Shown here piece by piece: positions 24,718 to 33,002 of a stretch of 64,000 bases of DNA. Numbering within the stretch: position 1 is the stretch's first letter; each line of letters begins with the position of its first letter. The notes below the pieces were generated by a model. It searched no databases. It had not been told where the DNA came from and saw only the letters and a list, made by a program, of their open reading frames with translations. The position numbers and the translations under genes were made by a program. Source of the stretch: a virus; IMG/VR virus record IMGVR_UViG_3300044732_000442, positions 52,116 through 116,115 of that record. One strand, written 5' to 3'.

Positions 24718-25547
24718 AAAAGATTTTAATTACAGGATGCTCAGGATACATTGGCAGTCATCTATGCAAAATGCTTGAGAATGAATATGAAGTTCATGGC
24801 TTAGATATTGATGAACCACAAGCGCCATTGAATGAGTTTTATCGTTGCGATATCAATAGACAATTTGCTATTCCGGGTGATATTGAATATGATTGTGTAA
24901 TCCATTTAGCGGCATTAGTTCGTGTAGGTGAAAGCGAGCAGATGCCTATCAAATACTATATCACTAACTTGAATGGTACAATGAATGTAGTTAACAAGAT
25001 AAAGACAAAGAACTTTATCTTTGCTAGTACAGGTGCCGCACAAGATTGTGCTAGTGCTTATGGTATCAGCAAACGTGCCGCAGAAGATGTGGTCAGAGAA
25101 TATTGTACAACCCATCGTCAAACACCATATACAATCTTTAGATTTTATAATGTTATTGGAAGCACCGTCGTGGCTCCCACTAACCCCGATGGGTTAATGT
25201 ACAATTTAATTAAAGCTAAAGAGTCGGGTGAGTTTACTATTTACGGTAATGATTATGATGTGTCCGTTATTGATGGTACATGTATACGTGATTATGTACA
25301 TGTTAATGAGATATGTGATGCATTGATGCAAGCAATTGAAAAGCCTAGCAATAGCTTTGAATGCTTAGGACATGGTGTAGGATATACTGTACAGGAGATT
25401 GTTGATTTATTTCAAAAAGTCAATGAGTGTAGTTTTGATGTAAAATACGGCCCAAGGAGAAAGGGTGATTTACCTAGTTCTGTACTAGCTAATGTATCAC
25501 CCTATATGCGTAATCTATACACTATGGAAGATTTATTGAAGGTTTAG
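24714..25547 (+). CDS. NAD-dependent sugar epimerase/dehydratase (GalE-like)
   Basis: A 277-aa extended SDR. The Rossmann motif is GCSGYIGSH (residues about 8-16), followed by D33-type acidic residues (GLDIDE), a VIHLAALVRVGES block, FASTGAA, and the catalytic Tyr-x3-Lys in SAYGISKRAAE. RDYVHVNEICDA and a typical C-terminal substrate domain follow. GalE-type enzymes interconvert UDP-sugars. The exact substrate cannot be told. Convergent with the minus-strand gene that begins 4 nt inside its end. Confidence 0.88.
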   Translation: MKKILITGCSGYIGSHLCKMLENEYEVHGLDIDEPQAPLNEFYRCDINRQFAIPGDIEYDCVIHLAALVRVGESEQMPIKYYITNLNGTMNVVNKIKTKNFIFASTGAAQDCASAYGISKRAAEDVVREYCTTHRQTPYTIFRFYNVIGSTVVAPTNPDGLMYNLIKAKESGEFTIYGNDYDVSVIDGTCIRDYVHVNEICDALMQAIEKPSNSFECLGHGVGYTVQEIVDLFQKVNECSFDVKYGPRRKGDLPSSVLANVSPYMRNLYTMEDLLKV

Positions 25548-26917
25548 TGTTTCAATAATAATGTAGACAATACATCTTGTCTATTAGCACTGATATCACC
25601 CTCACCTGGTGCAATGATAACATTCCATTTCTTAATGTTATTCTTTTGTGGAGTAGCCATCATCTCATTATAATCAATGATACTATCACGTTTTAAATTA
25701 TATTGATTTGCCAATCTGTCTTTTAATTCTTCTAATGCGGCTGCGTCTTTTGGTTGCCAAGCACCATCAGCGGTCTTATCTAACTTACCATCCTTATCCT
25801 TCTTCAATAAGTCATAGAATAACTTACTTGGAACAATACGACTATTCTTAGTTACATCTAGTTGTGGATCTTGTTGTTTAACTTGTTTCTCTTGACTAGT
25901 ACTTGCACCCTCACTCCAATTAACAATAAAGTTACTTGGCTTTTGACCTAAGGCTGCATCCGCTATTTTTGTATAAGCATAGAACTTAACATCAGGATGT
26001 GATGCCGCTAATTTGAATGCCAAATCCATATATTCTGGACTAAAGAAATCACCAGCATCATGCCAACGAATAGTTAGATTGTAACCACCCTTTTGTGCTA
26101 GCTTTTCTTCTTTTGTGATTTCTGCACTTAGTTGATTAAAGAATCCATCTGGATCATTCAATAAGAAAGTAAGAATTCTTCCGTCACTTAACCAAGGACC
26201 TTCAAACTGAACCTTACCACCCTTCATAGCGAAACAATCTACTTTACATGATCCAGCACCCGGACATGTATTAACTACTATGAGTTCGTTTGTACCTTCA
26301 TCTAATGCTATACCGACTAGTGCGGCAAAACCAATGTTATAGAATTGTTCTAGTTCACCATTAGAATGTTTCATCTTCTCATTTTGTTTAAGAAGTTTCT
26401 TTGGGCGAACACCTAATGCTGTTTTGATTTGGTCTGTATCGTAGCGTTTACCTTCTTCATTGTAGTATTTGACTACACTTGAGCGATGGATGTAAGGAAG
26501 TTTATATTTGTCTGTTTTACCCTTTTCACGATTACGAATTCTATCTAAGTAATCATCTAGTTCTTGGCCTTTTAGTTCACGTGTTTGTGCTGGTAGTTTT
26601 GTTGCTTCTGCTACAGGTTGTTGTTTAGTAGCAGGTTCCATTGTAGCACGAATCTTGCCGATAGCTTGACCTATACCAGCGGCTCTTTTTTCAGCCTTTT
26701 TAAATTGATTTTTAGGATCTTGTTTAAGTCTATCTCTAGCATCTGTATTAGATTTTCTAACATAGCTTGCTAATGTTTGAGGAGACAATTCATCTAATTG
26801 TTCATCGGGCAAATCATCAGATTGAGCCAGAAACTGATCCATGCTCATAACTTTGATGCCACCTACAGCACCCGGTAATTTGGGTGTTGCACCCTCAAAT
26901 AGTTCTACAAAATTCAT
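25544..26917 (-). CDS. GP88-like domain protein with capsid-targeting-like N-terminus
   Basis: The 457-aa product starts MNFVELFEGA (L-F-E site, close to the start of T4 Alt). EEQLDELSPQTLASY (about residues 37-52) matches the QLDEIS module of the protein at 825-3626. The main domain has NTCPGAGSCKVDCFAMKGG, IRWHDAGDFFSPEYMDLAF and HPDVKFYAYTK, the pattern of the phage GP88 family (first named in mycobacteriophages), whose activity is not known to me. The clustered Cys suggest metal binding. The ATG overlaps the end of the gene behind it by 4 nt. Packaging in the head is inferred from the N-terminus. Confidence 0.68.
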   Translation of the reverse strand: MNFVELFEGATPKLPGAVGGIKVMSMDQFLAQSDDLPDEQLDELSPQTLASYVRKSNTDARDRLKQDPKNQFKKAEKRAAGIGQAIGKIRATMEPATKQQPVAEATKLPAQTRELKGQELDDYLDRIRNREKGKTDKYKLPYIHRSSVVKYYNEEGKRYDTDQIKTALGVRPKKLLKQNEKMKHSNGELEQFYNIGFAALVGIALDEGTNELIVVNTCPGAGSCKVDCFAMKGGKVQFEGPWLSDGRILTFLLNDPDGFFNQLSAEITKEEKLAQKGGYNLTIRWHDAGDFFSPEYMDLAFKLAASHPDVKFYAYTKIADAALGQKPSNFIVNWSEGASTSQEKQVKQQDPQLDVTKNSRIVPSKLFYDLLKKDKDGKLDKTADGAWQPKDAAALEELKDRLANQYNLKRDSIIDYNEMMATPQKNNIKKWNVIIAPGEGDISANRQDVLSTLLLKH

Positions 26918-27810
26918 TTCTTAAGATTCCTAATATATTGTTCAGCTAGCATTACTAATTCTTCCATTTGCTCTACACTCTCGCAATTCCATCTACGTAG
27001 TGCTAATGCTTTAGGGGTAGGTTTACCATTAGGCTTTTTCATAGGACCTTTGTTACCACTCATACGAGCACAAAAACTCTTGCGGCGTTTGGCAGCTTTT
27101 GATCCAGGCTTTAATTTACTAGGTTTGGTAGTAACTGCTGTTTGCAATTTGCTGCCTGGATTTTCCCTACGATATGCTTTCACTGCTTTACGGCTCATGC
27201 CGGACGTTTTGTCTTTCTTATTGACTTTGTTCCAGTCTTCATCGATACCTTGCTGAGGTGTTGTACCATAATGGCTCATATTATCATAGGTTGACCTACC
27301 TAAATGTGTGTTGATTAAAAACATCTGAGCATCCTTAAGACTCTTATGATTCATTTGTTTTATAAAATTACCATCTTTTCTTCTAGTTGTAAAGGGAGGT
27401 TGACCTGTCCTACTATATATATGTCCTATTTTTTGACCATCGTATATAAATTCATATTCTTTCCATGGATCTTTTGCTTCATTCATACCCTGTTGACCTA
27501 GTGGAATATTAGCAATATCATTTACAGTAATATTAACTAAATTAGTTGTTCCATTTGCTATACGGGCAAAGTGTCCCTGATTGTGTAAATTCATCATTGC
27601 GTAATAAAGATAGTTTGGGTCAATAACATCAGTTTTTACAACTTTAATGCCAATCCTTGATGGATCAAATTCTTTGAGAGGCTTACCCACAGTCTTATCA
27701 CTACCCTTACGCACTAACCAAAAGTCAGCGTCTGGCATATTAGTAGCAATTTTTGCTATGTCTTTTAGTCTGGTTCCTGAACTCTCTGATATAATTTCGG
27801 TAAATCTCAT
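26914..27810 (-). CDS. Modular packaged-type protein with S-subunit-like segment and basic Cys module
   Basis: A 298-aa protein starting MRFTEIISESS (I-S-E site). Residues about 25-105 (DADFWLVRKGSDKTVGKP, YYAMMNLHNQGHF, ANGT...NITVNDIANIPL) resemble half of a type I restriction specificity (HsdS) target-recognition domain. After a QQGMNE site comes a middle domain (DPWKEYEFIYDG...). After QQGIDE comes a strongly basic segment (KKDKTSGMSRKAVKAYRREN) and a KRRKSFCARMSG...RRWNC module similar to DUF6321. The three domains are each bounded by [IM][DN]E sites. Likely head-packaged. Specific function unknown. Confidence 0.65.
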   Translation of the reverse strand: MRFTEIISESSGTRLKDIAKIATNMPDADFWLVRKGSDKTVGKPLKEFDPSRIGIKVVKTDVIDPNYLYYAMMNLHNQGHFARIANGTTNLVNITVNDIANIPLGQQGMNEAKDPWKEYEFIYDGQKIGHIYSRTGQPPFTTRRKDGNFIKQMNHKSLKDAQMFLINTHLGRSTYDNMSHYGTTPQQGIDEDWNKVNKKDKTSGMSRKAVKAYRRENPGSKLQTAVTTKPSKLKPGSKAAKRRKSFCARMSGNKGPMKKPNGKPTPKALALRRWNCESVEQMEELVMLAEQYIRNLKK

Positions 27811-27828
27811 TTTGTTATCCGTAAATAG

Positions 27829-27857
27829 TTGACTTTATTGTGTAAATATGTTACACT
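27829..27857 (+). promoter_or_regulatory. Sigma70 promoter for UV endonuclease gene
   Basis: TTGACT, 17-nt spacer, TACACT. An in-frame ATG at 27848 lies within the spacer, so it cannot be transcribed from this promoter, which moves the start downstream. Confidence 0.72.
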
Positions 27858-27865
27858 ACATCTAT

Positions 27866-27873
27866 TATTTATC
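27866..27873 (-). promoter_or_regulatory. T4-late-like box GATAAATA (minus strand)
   Basis: On the minus strand GATAAATA lies 55 nt before the start of the gene ending at 27810. It is the best promoter candidate for the two minus-strand packaged-type genes and sits inside the 5' leader of the divergent uvsE gene. Confidence 0.35.
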
Positions 27874-27889
27874 ACTTTGGACTATTACT

Positions 27890-28915
27890 TTGACAAATCA
27901 ATCTATCAAACGCATCGGCTTTGCTTGTAAATGGGCAGAAATCAACAGTAAAGGCGAGATTGTCTCTGCTGAAGGCCTTAACACAGGCGGTACAACTCAA
28001 GCATGGGCAAAACGTAATAACCGTAGTGTAGTGGAAGAAAAGATTATGGATGTTGCTAAACGCAATATTATGAATACTCACGCATTGGTTAAGCGTGTTG
28101 CTACATTAGAACCCGAATTGCGTATGGTTCGTCTTACTAGTGATATGCTTAGTTTTTATACTATGGATGGATACAAAGAATTTTGGCAAAGTACTGATGT
28201 ACAAAATAGTTTACAACGATGGTTTGCACCCATCGGTGAGACAGCTAGAGCAAATGATGTACGTCTTTCATTTCATCCCGATCAATTTGTAGTTTTAGCA
28301 AGCGACCGTGATGAGGTAGTAAATAAGAGTATAGAGGAGTTTGAATATCATGCAGATATGGCCAGATGGATGGGGTTCGGTAGAAATTTCCAGGATTTTA
28401 AGATTAATATACACATATCTGGGCGTAGAGGCCCACAAGGAATCAGAGATGTTTACGGAAGACTCAGCCCCGAAGCAAGAAACACACTAACACTAGAAAA
28501 TGAGGAATACACACATGGACTTACAGACTGCTTATCATTATCTGATCTCGTACCTACAGTCATGGACATACACCATAATTGGATACGTGAAGGAGAATAT
28601 ATTTCCGCAAATGATGACCGGGTTAAGATGGTTATTGATAGTTGGCGCGGTGTTAGGCCTACTTTACATTACTCCGTCAGCCGTGAAGATATACTTGTCG
28701 GACATCCCGGATCACAATTACCCTCTCATGGTGCGTTGATTGAAGCAGGACATAGTAAACAGAAGCTTCGGGCACATTCCGACTACTATTGGAACGATGC
28801 TGTGAACGATTGGGCATTGACATTTATTGATAACTTTGATATGATGTGTGAATCAAAGGCAAAGAATCTTGCCAGCTTTAAACTATACGAAAGATACAAA
28901 TGTTTGAAAAATTAA
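27890..28915 (+). CDS. uvsE: UV damage endonuclease (UvsE/UVDE-like)
   Basis: I place the start at TTG 27890 (341 aa, TNQSIKRIGFACKW), because ATG 27848 lies inside the promoter spacer. The TIM-barrel UVDE family is recognised by IGFACKW near the start, VRLSFHPDQFVVLAS, LTLENEEY, MDIHHNWI and the late HSDYYW region; these supply the metal-binding His, Asp and Glu. The enzyme nicks DNA 5' of UV photoproducts in ATP-independent excision repair. It overlaps the next gene by 16 nt. Useful to a phage in sunlit water. Confidence 0.88.
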   Translation: MTNQSIKRIGFACKWAEINSKGEIVSAEGLNTGGTTQAWAKRNNRSVVEEKIMDVAKRNIMNTHALVKRVATLEPELRMVRLTSDMLSFYTMDGYKEFWQSTDVQNSLQRWFAPIGETARANDVRLSFHPDQFVVLASDRDEVVNKSIEEFEYHADMARWMGFGRNFQDFKINIHISGRRGPQGIRDVYGRLSPEARNTLTLENEEYTHGLTDCLSLSDLVPTVMDIHHNWIREGEYISANDDRVKMVIDSWRGVRPTLHYSVSREDILVGHPGSQLPSHGALIEAGHSKQKLRAHSDYYWNDAVNDWALTFIDNFDMMCESKAKNLASFKLYERYKCLKN

Positions 28916-29325
28916 AGAACTTATTTAAGAAACAAGAGGATGCCCCTGTTGTTAAGAAAGAGCCTAAGCCTAAACAAGTTAAAGCTAAGACTGAACTTAC
29001 TGAAAAAGAAAAAGCAACGGCGGCAGGTGAACCATACATTGCTATTACTAAGGTAGAAATCAATCCTGAGAATATCAATGATGGTGCATTTGATTTAGAT
29101 TTCAATGACAAGTTTGTATTGAATCTTATCAAAGCAGGTTATAGACAACGTGAAGATGATACAGATGTAATCATAGTTGATAGATGGTTTCAGACAGTAT
29201 GTCGGAATGTAGCATTAGAGATGTATGAACAGCAGGTAGCTGATCCGGAGAACCGTACAGAAAGCCGTGATGCAAGAGTTATTCGTACAAAAGATTTAGG
29301 TAACGGTAGAACAGAGGTAAGTTAA
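28900..29325 (+). CDS. Conserved phage protein with basic N-terminus
   Basis: The 141-aa protein has a Lys/Pro-rich N-terminal 45 residues and a conserved domain with GEPYIAITKVEINPENINDG, FDLDFNDKFVLNLIKAGY and VDRWFQTVCRNVALEMYEQQ. I recognise this as a recurrent hypothetical of T4-like phages of marine and freshwater hosts. Role unknown. The stop is directly followed by the next start. Confidence 0.68.
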   Translation: MFEKLKNLFKKQEDAPVVKKEPKPKQVKAKTELTEKEKATAAGEPYIAITKVEINPENINDGAFDLDFNDKFVLNLIKAGYRQREDDTDVIIVDRWFQTVCRNVALEMYEQQVADPENRTESRDARVIRTKDLGNGRTEVS

Positions 29326-29907
29326 ATGTTAAAAAATATTGATTTGTTTAATCCAGATTTTGTGATAGATTGCTCAAAATTAAAAAATTGTAGAGATATC
29401 TATGCAATTATGAGACACAATGGCATTGTGAAATCATATGTTTACGGTATGTGTTTTAAGCCAGGTCCATTGTCATATGACTTTTCAAAGGTTGGAATGA
29501 GTTCACCTAGTCTTGGTAATAAGAGACAATATCAAGTTGGTGAGCGTATTACTCGACAATTAAGTTGGGTACCTGGATGGGAAGAACTACATGTCCGTAG
29601 TTCACATGGTGCTGATTTTTGGGGAGGCATTGAAAATTATTTAATTCCACAAGGACTTTTGCCAGCATCATTCAACAAGAATGATGTAACTATTGCAGTT
29701 TGGGATGTTTCTACAAGAATGGTTTTTTCAAATGTCCATGAAAGTGATGAATTGAAGGCTACTACCTGGGCCGAGGGTGAATTAGCAAAGCAATACAAAG
29801 CTACGTTTGGTAGATTACCTTATCTCAATGTACAAGACCCTACTAATACCAAGCACTATAGAGGTGGATATATACCTAAATCTGTGTATAATTTGTTTGG
29901 AATGTAG
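29326..29907 (+). CDS. Hypothetical protein, possible GIY-YIG-like fold
   Basis: A 193-aa protein. The order KSYVYGMCF, then FSKVGMSS, then YQVGERITRQLSWVPGW, and an HGADFWGGIENYL helix with a Glu loosely follows the GIY-YIG nuclease pattern (Y...Y, KVG, R, E). The match is weak, and no zinc or HNH motif accompanies it. If real it would be a stand-alone nuclease or homing-type enzyme. Confidence 0.4.
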   Translation: MLKNIDLFNPDFVIDCSKLKNCRDIYAIMRHNGIVKSYVYGMCFKPGPLSYDFSKVGMSSPSLGNKRQYQVGERITRQLSWVPGWEELHVRSSHGADFWGGIENYLIPQGLLPASFNKNDVTIAVWDVSTRMVFSNVHESDELKATTWAEGELAKQYKATFGRLPYLNVQDPTNTKHYRGGYIPKSVYNLFGM

Positions 29908-29929
29908 TAAAAATACAACATTCTCATAG

Positions 29930-29958
29930 TTGACAATAAATGGAAAAGGTGCTATAAT
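29930..29958 (+). promoter_or_regulatory. TTGACAATAAATGG-type promoter, copy 1
   Basis: TTGACA, 17 nt beginning ATAAATGG, TATAAT. It drives the gene at 29989. Its leader differs from the other copies. Confidence 0.88.
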
Positions 29959-29988
29959 TAACTATTAAATCGCATAACGGACTATATT

Positions 29989-30780
29989 ATGGCAGCTATA
30001 TCATTCAAACTGTTCAAAAACTCATGTGAGGAACGTGGGTATACCGAACGTGTTTACGAGGAACAAAACAACTGCGTACTATATACCAACAACGGTGTAA
30101 AGTGTGAAATTAAAAAGAACCACTATACTGTGGGCTGGCTTGCACTTCCAGAAGATGTTGCCGAAATGCGTAAACAAATCCTAGGTCAAGGATTTACTGA
30201 GAAAACAGGTAAACGTTCCGAATCACGCAAAGATGCAAAGGACTTTATTAATATCCCTTTTGATGGTGATATACTTGAAAACTTTTGGGTCATTGTCGGT
30301 ACCATTGAAGCTATTGAAACTATTGTACGTAAGGTACGTGGTCAAGCTATCAAACCGATTCCACGTGAAGTATCCGAACGTAATATCTTTGAAAAGATTG
30401 CCAAACGTTTCAAGTATTTTATTGATAATGAAGATGGGTTTGGTTTAGAAAATACTAGAGCATTACTTGAGGGCGATAGTATTGACCACTTAATTACCAT
30501 CGGTCAAAGTATTAAACGCACTAAAGAAAATACTTATCGTGAACATATCGTTCCTTGTATTTTAATTTATAATCAAGCGGTTACAATGACTATGGAAAAA
30601 CGTAGTGTAACTGAAGTAGCACAAATGATTAAAAACAATTTGGCTATTGTATTGATTACTAATGAGGAAGCTGAATTGCTTGACAATGAACTGGACATGC
30701 AAACAAGTATGCCCGACGGATGGACATTCGGCAATGATGTTTTTGCTCGATTAACAACTGCCCAAATACAATTGAAATAA
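29989..30780 (+). CDS. Conserved phage protein of unknown function
   Basis: A 263-aa protein with an N-terminal LFKNSCEERGYTERVYEEQN region, and a C-terminal half with YREHIVPCILIYNQ, SVTEVAQMIKNNLAIVLITN and MPDGWTFG. The REHIVP string recalls nuclease active-site regions, but no second HNH half is visible. It has a strong promoter of its own. Its last codons contain the -35 box of the next promoter. Confidence 0.55.
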   Translation: MAAISFKLFKNSCEERGYTERVYEEQNNCVLYTNNGVKCEIKKNHYTVGWLALPEDVAEMRKQILGQGFTEKTGKRSESRKDAKDFINIPFDGDILENFWVIVGTIEAIETIVRKVRGQAIKPIPREVSERNIFEKIAKRFKYFIDNEDGFGLENTRALLEGDSIDHLITIGQSIKRTKENTYREHIVPCILIYNQAVTMTMEKRSVTEVAQMIKNNLAIVLITNEEAELLDNELDMQTSMPDGWTFGNDVFARLTTAQIQLK

Positions 30781-30800
30781 TCTAAATAGTAGTATATAAT
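30772..30800 (+). promoter_or_regulatory. Sigma70 promoter for RNase H gene
   Basis: TTGAAA (spanning the preceding stop), 17-nt spacer, TATAAT. ATG 30807 lies 6 nt beyond the -10 box, so the predicted transcript is leaderless. Confidence 0.72.
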
Positions 30801-30806
30801 AAACAT

Positions 30807-31805
30807 ATGAAATACGCACTAATTGACACAGCTAACACATTCTTTCGTGCCCGGCACGTTGCTTCCCGAAACTCAGATACATGGGAAAAAATCGGGATGG
30901 CACTACATCTTACACTTGCATCATGCAATCAAATAGTTCGCAAATTTGGCATTGACCACGTTGTGTTCTGTCTCGAAGGCAGAAGCTGGCGCAAAGACTA
31001 TTACGAGCCATATAAGAAAAATCGTGTTGTGGATACACAAGCACAGACTCAAGCTGAAAAAGAAGAAAATGAAATGTTCTGGGAAACATATGAAAAATTC
31101 ACAACTTTTTTGCGTGAGAAAACTAACGTATCAGTATTGCGTGATCCTAAAGCAGAAGCTGATGACTTGATTGCTAGATTTATTCACTTGCACCCTGATG
31201 ATGAACATTTCATTATCAGTAGCGATAGTGATTACATTCAACTGATTACAGAAAATGTAAAACAGTATAATGGCATTAGCAATCAATTAATTACACTTGA
31301 GGGTTATTTTGACGATAAAGGCAAAATTGTCAAGGATAAGAAAACTAGTGAGCCAAAACTGTTAGGTGACCCACAATATATTCTATTTGAGAAATGTATG
31401 CGTGGTGATAGTACTGACAATGTGTTTAGTGCATATCCCGGTGTACGTAGTAAAGGTACACAAAAGAAAGCAGGATTGATGGAAGCTTATGCTGACCGTA
31501 ACAAACAGGGCTTTGATTGGAATAACATGATGTTACAAAGATGGGTAGACCATAATGATGTGGAACATCGTGTACGTGACGATTATGAACGCAATCGGGT
31601 ATTGATTGATTTGACTAGACAACCTGATCAAGTTAAACTATCAGTAGATACAAACATTCGTGAGGGTGTACGTACAACGATTACTCCTCAGGTTGGCATT
31701 CATTTTATGAAATTCTGTGGTAAGTATGAATTGACTAAGATTAGTGAACAAGCAGATACATATGCTAAATGGTTGAACAATCCTTATAAGGGTAATTTGG
31801 CATGA
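30807..31805 (+). CDS. rnh: RNase H / 5'-3' exonuclease (T4 Rnh, FEN type)
   Basis: The 332-aa protein has the FEN acidic motifs: YALIDTANTFFRARH, DHVVFCLEGRSWRKDYYEPY, PKAEADDLIARF and FIISSDSDYIQLI, followed by a RGDSTDNV helix-hairpin-helix entry. T4 RNase H removes RNA primers and flaps on the lagging strand with the clamp and ligase, both present in this window. There is no ribosome-binding site. The start coincides with the predicted +1. Confidence 0.88.
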   Translation: MKYALIDTANTFFRARHVASRNSDTWEKIGMALHLTLASCNQIVRKFGIDHVVFCLEGRSWRKDYYEPYKKNRVVDTQAQTQAEKEENEMFWETYEKFTTFLREKTNVSVLRDPKAEADDLIARFIHLHPDDEHFIISSDSDYIQLITENVKQYNGISNQLITLEGYFDDKGKIVKDKKTSEPKLLGDPQYILFEKCMRGDSTDNVFSAYPGVRSKGTQKKAGLMEAYADRNKQGFDWNNMMLQRWVDHNDVEHRVRDDYERNRVLIDLTRQPDQVKLSVDTNIREGVRTTITPQVGIHFMKFCGKYELTKISEQADTYAKWLNNPYKGNLA

Positions 31806-32029
31806 ACTTTACTAAACCGGACAAAACTATTAAAACAATTCGTCCAGGCGATCCGGACTTTATGATTTACAATGGAAACTTTATGGCTGCACGTGCTGGA
31901 TTTGAGATTAGCCAACAATGCCCGAACAGTTACAAAAAAATAATACAAGAATGTATCAGTCATGGGTGGTTAAAGCCTGTGGCATATATAAAAGAAGTTG
32001 ATTATACTTGGGAAAAATTAGGAGAATAA
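31802..32029 (+). CDS. Conserved small phage protein
   Basis: A 75-aa protein (PGDPDFMIYNGNFMAARAGF, then a helical CPNSYKKIIQECISHGWLKPV) overlapping rnh by ATGA. It recurs near replication genes in T4-like phages, but the function is not known to me. Confidence 0.6.
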   Translation: MNFTKPDKTIKTIRPGDPDFMIYNGNFMAARAGFEISQQCPNSYKKIIQECISHGWLKPVAYIKEVDYTWEKLGE

Positions 32030-32030
32030 A

Positions 32031-32228
32031 ATGACAAGAGATTACAAAAACCTTCAATATATCTTAAACAAGAATCCACAAGAATTGTTTGAGTGGTGGA
32101 ACTCATTGAATGATGAGGATCAAGCTTATGCTTTGGAAATCATTACAGAATATCGTAAAATCCTAGAAGAACCAGTGGTAGAGGACTTGTCTTTAGCATA
32201 TGATTTGCTAAAACAATTTATGTTATAA
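32031..32228 (+). CDS. Small helical protein
   Basis: A 65-aa acidic helical protein, with EWWNSLNDEDQAYALEIITEY and a second helix. Shine-Dalgarno AGGAG lies before ATG. Overlaps the next gene by one base (TAATG). No family recognised. Confidence 0.58.
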   Translation: MTRDYKNLQYILNKNPQELFEWWNSLNDEDQAYALEIITEYRKILEEPVVEDLSLAYDLLKQFML

Positions 32229-32467
32229 TGGCAAGTTTAGCTGAGTATTTTAATGCAAACCGATACATGGGTAAATACAGTATAGGTGACCGTGTTATTG
32301 GTAAATGGAATAAGATTCCATTTGTCGGTACTGTGGGAAATGACACATTAATTAATGAGATTGAAGGACCAAGAATTAGTGTGTGTTTGGATTTACCTAT
32401 TAAATATAAAGATAATATACATCGTGTTATAATTGTCAAACACAAGGATGTGAAATTATTTAAATAA
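32228..32467 (+). CDS. Small SH3/KOW-like hypothetical protein
   Basis: 79 aa. YSIGDRVIGKWNKIPFVGTV with later strand pairs (ISVCLDLPI, VIIVKHKDVKLF) suggests a small SH3-like beta barrel, as in proteins reading RVxGxWxxxPFVGTV. This is pattern-based. It is co-translated with its neighbours. Confidence 0.5.
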   Translation: MASLAEYFNANRYMGKYSIGDRVIGKWNKIPFVGTVGNDTLINEIEGPRISVCLDLPIKYKDNIHRVIIVKHKDVKLFK

Positions 32468-32476
32468 AGGATAAAC

Positions 32477-32692
32477 ATGGATAATGAAAAACTAACAAAA
32501 TTAGCAGAACAATGTATTACTGACGATCAATTTGCGGTAGGTGCATTTGCAAAGATATTAATAGATGAATGTATATTAGCATTAGATAGTACGGAGAAAC
32601 CGCATGTACATACTACATTTGACCAATCACAACATGAAAGTAGTATTGCAGAAGCAAAGAAAGCAATTAAGAAGCATTTTGGATTTGAATGA
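32477..32692 (+). CDS. Small paralogous family protein (KHFG type), member 1
   Basis: 71 aa, with N-terminal MDNEKLTKLAEQC, central FAKILIDECILAL and C-terminal AIKKHFGFE. It shares this three-part plan with genes at 38030, 38250, 39766 and 41348: an amphipathic start, an F..(L/I)IV.EC helix and a terminal hydrophobic-HFG-E. Function unknown. The AAAGGATAAAC site precedes the ATG. Confidence 0.6.
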   Translation: MDNEKLTKLAEQCITDDQFAVGAFAKILIDECILALDSTEKPHVHTTFDQSQHESSIAEAKKAIKKHFGFE

Positions 32693-32973
32693 ATAAGATA
32701 TCTACCCCCACTCCTTTGCTTAATTATACCTTACGGTATAATATGTTAAAAGATGCTATGGAATTATCAAAGGTCCGAGATATTGCAACGGCTCAAGATT
32801 TAGAAAAAGAAAAGATATTAAAAGCACAATCCTCAAGACGATTAGAACAAGATAGAGATTTCCAACATCATGTTGAAGAAATAAAACGTTACGAATCATT
32901 AAAACTTACCCGAGAATACCAAGAGTACCAATATCTGTATAATCTTGGTAAAACGGTTGACATGTACATTTAA
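32689..32973 (+). CDS. Small coiled-coil protein
   Basis: A 94-aa, highly charged protein, predominantly helical and probably coiled coil (residues about 20-85, with DLEKEKILKAQSSRRLEQD and EIKRYESLKL). Overlaps the previous gene by ATGA. Its C-terminal codons contain the next promoter's -35 box. No family recognised. Confidence 0.55.
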   Translation: MNKISTPTPLLNYTLRYNMLKDAMELSKVRDIATAQDLEKEKILKAQSSRRLEQDRDFQHHVEEIKRYESLKLTREYQEYQYLYNLGKTVDMYI

Positions 32974-32985
32974 ACATAGTATACT
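32957..32985 (+). promoter_or_regulatory. Sigma70 promoter before 33003 gene
   Basis: TTGACA, 17-nt spacer, TATACT, then an AGAGGAATAAAA site. The spacer is unlike the AATAAATGG family. Drives the 33003-34521 gene group. Confidence 0.82.
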
Positions 32986-33002
32986 TACACAGAGGAATAA
33001 AA

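Noticed and set aside
29989-30780. HNH nuclease because of the REHIVP string
   Set aside because: No second histidine half or zinc cysteines follow at the right distance; left as unknown.
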